39,399 bases of DNA from Chromera velia. Its lineage: Eukaryota; Sar; Chromeraceae. The notes under the pieces are model-generated. The model was given only the letters and a program-made list of their open reading frames with translations. It was not told the origin of the DNA and made no database searches. This document shows positions 35,701 to 39,399 of the stretch, piece after piece (position 1 is the stretch's first letter; each line of letters begins with the position of its first letter). The stretch lies in NCBI GenBank assembly GCA_018398765.1, contig JAHBMJ010000860.1, forward strand, positions 1-39,399. The letters are read 5' to 3'. The translations under genes were made by a program, and so were the position numbers.

Positions 35701-37154
35701 AGCCGCTCTTCAGCTTTTTTTGCTTTTCAGAAGCCCTTCATTAATTTTCTTTGGGCCGCACGATTGAAGAGAAGAGGAAAACTCCAAGTTTCACCTTGCT
35801 CATGACTGCTTCTCCGTTTGGGCGAATGACTGCAGGATCGACATCGTGAACTGGTCCGTCCTCCGCACCATGCTCGCTGCTTTCGTCTCTGACCACCCTG
35901 CCGTGAGGGCGGTGGCGGGGGCAGAGCCAGATGAGGGCATGACGCACTTCGAGACGGCGATGATCTGTTGGGCTGAGGTGTGGGGAGTCCTTATGGTCAG
36001 TCAGTCACTCAGTCTGTTTACTTGAGGGGGAACTGTTTTCTTCGTTACGTTTTTCACGACACTGGTGGTTTCTCTGGTGGAGTTTTTTTTTTACGTTCAG
36101 TCAGTCAGTCAGTCAGCATTTTTCTCTCACAGTGTTCTGTCTTCCGTGAAGGCGGATCTTCGTTACTTTTTTTTGCCTTTCTTCGCGCCTGTCAAAGGGT
36201 TTGATCGGTTTTTCTTTCTTCCCTTAAAAATGCATGCAGCTGACGGCTCTGTTCTACACAGCCGACGGGGACGAGGCAGAGCCCTCGTACAACCCCGAGG
36301 AGCTCTGGTATGAAGTCTCGATCCTGACTAGCTGGAACATGCGCATGATCATTGCGGTTGTGCTGGCTGAGGTGTTCTCCCTCCCGATTCCCCTCCTGTT
36401 AGACCGTCTCCTCCACTCCCGCGTTCCGTTCATTCCCTCTCTGGCGCCTCTCCGAAGAGCGATCGTCAGATGCCAGAAGATCCCCATCGATCTCATCAAC
36501 AGGCTTTACACGTCAAAGAAGAGCCCCCTGTTCAAACCCAATGAGAGACAGGGTATTGTGAGATCTCAAATCCGCAGGGGGCGGACGGAGGAAGAGGCCC
36601 AAGCTCAAGTTGATGGTACAACAGAGAGTATTCTTCCTCCTGCATGGAGGAGAAAGTGGAGACGGGGGCAGACTGCCAAGCGTGTGGTTGGGTACAGTAT
36701 TGCTGGTGTATGGATTGGTGCCTGCATGGTGTACCTTCTCTCCTTCGCTCTTGTGTGGGACATCACACTTGAGGACGTGCGAGACTGGGCGATCTCCTCT
36801 TCCTGCGAGGGGGCTCTGGAGATCTTCATCAGACCCCTCGTTGTGGCTCTGCTGCTCACACTCATCACCATCTTGGCATTCCAGACACATGTGACGATTG
36901 CACAGAACCTAGTCAGGACCCACCCGGTTCTCGTTGCTTTCGCAGAGGGGGGGGCAGAGGACAACGTGGAGGCAGAAAAGGCGTATCTTGCCTCAGTGGC
37001 CGCGTTGGTGGTGGCTGAGAACAGTCAGAAGGTGACACAGGAGAATGGAGGTGCAGCTGTGGGGGTAAAGGAGGAGGGAGAGGAGGAGGGTGCTGGTGGA
37101 AAGAAACAAGGGGGGGAGGACGTGGGAGGGGAGATTGAAGGACAGGCAGCATAG
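22062..37154 (+). CDS. EGF/Sushi/GPS receptor with five membrane helices, polycystin-1-like, 28 exons
   Basis: Exons: 22062-22134, 22250-22325, 22437-22492, 22688-22966, 23367-23492, 23857-23982, 24206-24331, 24563-24688, 24790-24918, 25171-25296, 25621-25746, 25960-26088, 26771-26840, 27243-27298, 27451-27756, 27941-28066, 28312-28437, 28697-28822, 29142-29267, 29513-29740, 30012-30409, 30633-30924, 31126-32005, 32326-32499, 32805-34329, 34585-35540, 35836-35995, 36240-37154. The total of 7962 bases is 2653 codons plus stop, with all phases consistent. Order: signal peptide (1-24), EGF and Sushi modules (25-887), helical GAIN-like region (888-1310), GPS (about 1315-1365), TM1 (1391-1410), a long cytosolic loop, TM2-TM5 (about 2336-2565), acidic Gly/Glu tail. 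GPS plus this helix layout is that of polycystin-1, but the six-helix PKD channel half is absent. The likely role is cell-surface adhesion or sensing. Confidence 0.88.
22250..22966 (+). other. split EGF module plus first Sushi/CCP exon (exons 2-4)
   Basis: Exons 2 (76 bases) and 3 (56 bases) together make one EGF-like module: [20 protein letters not shown] and [17 protein letters not shown]. Exon 4 (279 bases) encodes a Sushi-like module: ECTG...PWSGW, then [20 protein letters not shown] and [10 protein letters not shown], with the four Cys and the late Trp of CCP folds. The exon 4 donor is placed at A|GTCAGT (22966/22967). This keeps the last Cys and phase 1, and the same donor is the only workable one in the second copy. 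The same three-exon set recurs at 26771-27756. Confidence 0.8.
23006..23058. repeat. G-rich and (GA)n repeat in receptor intron 4
   Basis: GA repeats with a G-run at about 23020-23029, starting about 20 bases after the exon 4 donor. The intron at the near-identical exon 15 lacks it. Confidence 0.85.
23367..26088 (+). other. EGF-like exon array A (exons 5-12, eight modules)
   Basis: Eight single-exon modules of 126 or 129 bases, each starting and ending in phase 1, each with six Cys. Most carry the calcium-binding pattern: D-[IVL]-[DN]-E-C at the start, then C-[IVT]-D-S-[DE]-G-S-F and C-x-C-E. The calcium-binding form implies a rigid, rod-like ectodomain. Exon 12 is of a slightly different type ([20 protein letters not shown]). 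Its donor runs directly into a GTCT repeat. Confidence 0.9.
24379..24406. repeat. (GA)n microsatellite in receptor intron 7
   Basis: About 14 GA units, about 45 bases after the donor. Confidence 0.9.
26089..26498. repeat. two (GTCT)n tracts in receptor intron 12
   Basis: The first tract (26089-26129) starts at the donor itself: the exon ends GAAG and the intron begins GTCTGTCTGTCT. A second, cleaner tract is at 26465-26498. The same tetranucleotide appears twice in one intron. Confidence 0.9.
26733..26763. repeat. (CT)n tract before the exon 13 acceptor
   Basis: The CT repeat directly precedes TTTCTGCAG and serves as the polypyrimidine tract of the acceptor. Confidence 0.85.
26771..27756 (+). 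other. second split EGF plus second Sushi/CCP exon (exons 13-15)
   Basis: Same layout as exons 2-4: a 70-base and a 56-base exon form one EGF-like module ([37 protein letters not shown]), followed by a 306-base Sushi exon starting [14 protein letters not shown]. The Sushi part is nearly identical in DNA to exon 4 and somewhat longer at its 5' end. The intron 12 acceptor is preceded by a (CT)n tract at 26733-26763. Confidence 0.8.
27941..29740 (+). other. EGF-like exon array B (exons 16-20, five modules)
   Basis: Exons 16-19 are 126-base phase 1-1 EGF exons. Exon 16 resembles exon 8 ([17 protein letters not shown]), and exons 17 and 19 are nearly identical to exon 6. Exon 20 (228 bases) is a larger Cys-rich module starting IDWCERARL, with more than six Cys ([20 protein letters not shown]). 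It may hold two EGF-like folds, or an EGF plus a membrane-proximal cap. It is the last extracellular Cys-rich piece before the helical region. Confidence 0.85.
30012..32005 (+). other. GAIN-like region, GPS motif and first membrane helix (exons 21-23)
   Basis: Exons 21-22 encode Ala/Leu/Glu-rich helices (for example [20 protein letters not shown]) ending in an acidic run. Exon 23 encodes a beta-rich part and the GPS: CQFWDH...GCV...[14 protein letters not shown]. The four GPS Cys and the Trp are present, and the cleavage triplet His-Leu-Thr (31835-31843) is intact, so cleavage between Leu and Thr is expected. TM1 ([19 protein letters not shown]) follows about 36 residues later, as in polycystin-1 and adhesion receptors. 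The region replaces the REJ and PKD-repeat ectodomain of animal polycystin-1. Confidence 0.85.
32326..35540 (+). other. long cytosolic loop of the receptor (exons 24-26)
   Basis: About 885 residues between TM1 and TM2. In polycystin-1 this space holds a PLAT domain; I cannot recognise one here. The loop has a basic, IQ-like stretch ([20 protein letters not shown]), many Ser/Pro/Glu-rich segments, an Ala-rich helix ([20 protein letters not shown]) and a short possible beta region ([20 protein letters not shown]). Exon 25 (1525 bases) is the longest exon of the gene. Much of the loop looks disordered and suited to phosphorylation, which is inference. Confidence 0.75.
35836..37154 (+). other. 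membrane helices TM2-TM5 and C-terminal tail (exons 27-28)
   Basis: TM2 is [18 protein letters not shown], split by intron 27; TM3 is [22 protein letters not shown]4 is [22 protein letters not shown]5 is [18 protein letters not shown]. The pairing, spacing and the W..S....E.F..P....L pattern before TM5 resemble helices 2-5 of polycystin-1. After TM5 the protein has an Ala/Glu-rich helix and a Gly/Glu/Lys tail, then a TAG stop at 37152-37154. No hydrophobic segments able to make a PKD channel follow in the remaining window. Confidence 0.8.
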
Positions 37155-38622
37155 CACGTTCACCTTCTTTTGGTAGGGGGTCTGAAGGGGTCAAAGTGTG
37201 GGAGGCAAGGGCGTGAGAGAGATCAACATGAATTTCAGACAGGCACGAGCTTTTTTGCTGCTGAAAAGTCATTTTTCATTCAATTAGTGCTCGTTGCAGT
37301 TGTGACAACGAAGACCGAGACTGGTTTGTCTCGTTGCGACCTCATTTTTCTTCTTTCTGTGTGCACGCTTTTTCTATTTCGTTTTTTTGTAAATTTTCAT
37401 TTGTTCTGCCCAATAAGTTTTGAATGCCGATTCATGCTGTGTACGTTCACGCCTTTTATTTGTTTGTACTAGGTTTGACAAGTGCTCTCTGACTTGTTCA
37501 TTTTCATGTGTGTTCTCTGTGTCTGTCCGTGAGGGAGTTTGGGTTGATGCTTCATGCTGTCCGTGACTGCTTTTTTAAGGAGACCTATCCACTTTGCCAA
37601 ATTGTTAAATTGCCACACGTCATCTTGCACAGAGAGAGAGATGGAGTCGGTGGCCGTATGTACATGACAGTGGTTGCATGCCTGCATGTTTCTGTATGCG
37701 ACCAAATTCAATCGGCTGGCTTTGTCGGTCCATTACGCAGCCACTGCCAGTCTGCGCGTATACCCGTTGGTCGATACTTTTGTACGTGTGTAAATTAATC
37801 CATGTGGCTTTCATGCAACTCTGACTATGCATGGCGTCTGTTCATCTTGACGACAGTCTCGCCACAAGTTTTTTGGTGCCCCGGCATGCAGTATCATCAG
37901 TCGCTGGTGCAGGTGAAATCGAAGACATGCTGAGACAGTATTCTGTTGAGGTCCTAGCTGAGATCAGAAATGGAAGCAGACTCTCAAGCGAATACTTGAG
38001 CGAATAGTGGCCGAAGCTCGAGATGCGGTTTCACCAACAAAGTGAATTAATGTATTCAAGTCAGGCTTCTCTTGAAGAAAACTAGGAAGAAACATCCTTT
38101 CTTAAAAGTTTTACACTCTCGTATATAAACCACCTTGCCAGTAGTATTATTCTCGATTGATCAGATGTTGCATTCTTGGAGTCAGTCCGTCTGATATTGC
38201 ATGCACGGTTCAGGTGTGTCAGCACCATTGTATATGCAATCAGACCCGTGACTTCTCGCGAATGATGCGCGCGTAGAAGGTGCATACATTAATTATTCAC
38301 TTTTTTCGGCGTCCCCACCTGGATCGCACAAAAGTGAATTTTTTGCATGCATTCTTTTTGCTCAATTATTTGACTTACCCAGAAGTGAGAGCATGCCGTC
38401 ATATTGACCAATCTTGGAGATGGTGATTTCGGTAGAGTCCACCGTCGGTCCCTTAGCAAACAGTACGTGCATAGCAGGACTGTCTCGGCTGTTGGAAGAG
38501 AACTTATCATACTAGAACATTCCTCTTGTTCTTCTTCCGGGGCGCAAGTTTGCCGGAACCTCGGAGCTTTATTTACTGTGTCCGTCTTTCCATTGACTGT
38601 GAGTGACTTGTAGGTTTGGGCG
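37155..38622. other. 3' flank of the receptor gene, no gene seen
   Basis: About 1.5 kb of lower-GC, T-rich DNA. Short reading frames exist (for example a Phe-rich one near 37250-37470), but they lack coding character and phase-matched splice sites. The first part is presumably the 3' UTR of the receptor; I see no clear poly(A) signal. The last part presumably contains the promoter of the frame starting at 38623. Confidence 0.5.
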
Positions 38623-39399
38623 ATGAGTCGAACATTGGCAGACAGGCTCGGGAGGCCGAGGCATCTTGACTTCTCTGTTGTTGGGGGGAACGAGCCGCAG
38701 AACGGGGGAGGCCCGGCACTGCAGAACGAGTATGTGGTGCGTCCCTACGTAGAGGGGGAAAGGCTAGGGCCGAATGAGCAGAAGATGGAGGTGCAGAATG
38801 GACTGGGGGTGGAGCCCTACTACAAGATGGTACTCACGCAGGTGAAGCCCAAGGCAGCAGCAATGTTGAAGAGATCGAAGGAGGACCTGCAGAAGGAGGG
38901 GGTGTACATCGACGCAATTGAACGGAATAAGTACCTCCGCCTGTTCATGACGTCGGATAGAAGGAAGGAGGGGGGGATGAACGAGATGGGGAGGCCAGGA
39001 ATGATCGAGCTCAAGGAGGGGTGTGATGCGATTGTCCAAGACCTTCTGCTGCCGTATGTTGACATCCCGATGGAAGGGGTCTTCAGCTCCCTGTCGAGGG
39101 AGGCACAGATGGCAGGGGTGGGGGGACTGAAGTATCCAGAATACAATAGGAAGGTGTCTCTAAAGGTGAGGCACATCGCACAGGACTACCTTACCGGTGT
39201 CCGAGCAACGGACCAGACGTTCGTGGCTGCTGGGGGGGATCACGCGTGTGCAGCCGAGGTGTGTGTACTCCTGACGGAGTTAGCGTGGGAGGTGGGTGTC
39301 AAAGAAGTGAGGAACATACTCACTGGTGCTCTGGCTGGAAGGGGGAGGGGAGAGGGGGGAGAAAGGGGGCGTGCTGAGAACCCATCTGTGCAGCCGATG
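38623..39399 (+). CDS. intronless open frame running off the right edge, unknown product
   Basis: From the ATG at 38623 (in-frame TAG at 38611) the frame stays open for 259 codons to the window end, without introns. That is unlike the spliced genes beside it. The product is charged, with many Lys, Glu, Gly and Met and no signal peptide. It includes EGVYIDAIERNKYLRLFM, VSLKVRHIAQDYLTGVRA and AEVCVLLTELAWEVGVKEVR, and then a Gly/Arg-rich stretch. The style (intronless, helical, then basic Gly/Arg) would fit a retroelement Gag-like or ORF1 protein, but I recognise no motif, and a large first exon of a host gene is equally possible. Confidence 0.5.
   Translation, partial: MSRTLADRLGRPRHLDFSVVGGNEPQNGGGPALQNEYVVRPYVEGERLGPNEQKMEVQNGLGVEPYYKMVLTQVKPKAAAMLKRSKEDLQKEGVYIDAIERNKYLRLFMTSDRRKEGGMNEMGRPGMIELKEGCDAIVQDLLLPYVDIPMEGVFSSLSREAQMAGVGGLKYPEYNRKVSLKVRHIAQDYLTGVRATDQTFVAAGGDHACAAEVCVLLTELAWEVGVKEVRNILTGALAGRGRGEGGERGRAENPSVQPM

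Noticed and set aside
37170..37472. Hydrophobic plus-strand frame after the receptor stop as missing channel exons
   Set aside because: It is a T-rich translation without the PKD-channel pattern and without matching splice sites.

Overview
The window looks like nuclear DNA of an intron-rich microbial eukaryote. Its three spliced genes use GT..AG introns whose acceptors almost always read TGCAG. Base composition is moderately GC-rich, and long CA/GA/GTCT microsatellites sit inside the introns. My best guess is a photosynthetic alveolate of the chromerid type (Chromera-like). That is inferred from gene content, intron style and GC level, not from any marker gene, and another alga or protist is possible.

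Positions 1-16153 (minus strand) hold a very large DNA polymerase theta gene. I could join 20 exons in a consistent reading phase. They encode an N-terminal superfamily 2 helicase, a long low-complexity linker, a degenerate exonuclease-like region and a family A polymerase domain. Motif C (HDE) lies in the last exon seen, and the C-terminal end is beyond the left edge. The 5' flank (16154-17684) has a short GC-rich palindromic block, followed by an AT-rich island containing small GC-rich hairpins.

Positions 17685-20929 (minus strand) hold a smaller spliced gene of unknown function. Six exons give about 367 residues. A further 96-base exon would preserve the frame if it were included.

Positions 20930-22061 are the divergent intergenic region. 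It contains a GC-rich coding-like fragment near 21700-21960.

Positions 22062-37154 (plus strand) hold a 28-exon gene for a secreted-then-membrane receptor of about 2653 residues. The order is signal peptide, 15 EGF-like modules and two Sushi/CCP modules, a helical GAIN-like region, a GPS autoproteolysis motif, one membrane helix, a cytosolic stretch of about 900 residues, and four more membrane helices. The membrane part resembles the first five helices of polycystin-1, but the gene stops before any PKD cation-channel segment. Most EGF modules are single 126-base exons in phase 1-1, and several are nearly identical, so the ectodomain has grown by recent exon duplication or conversion.

Positions 37155-38622 hold no gene I can support. 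At 38623 an intronless reading frame begins and runs open to the right edge.

Two genome-wide patterns stand out. More than half of the introns modelled here carry C at donor position +3 (GTCAGT, GTCCGT, GTCGGT), and many of the microsatellites begin at or just after a 5' splice site.
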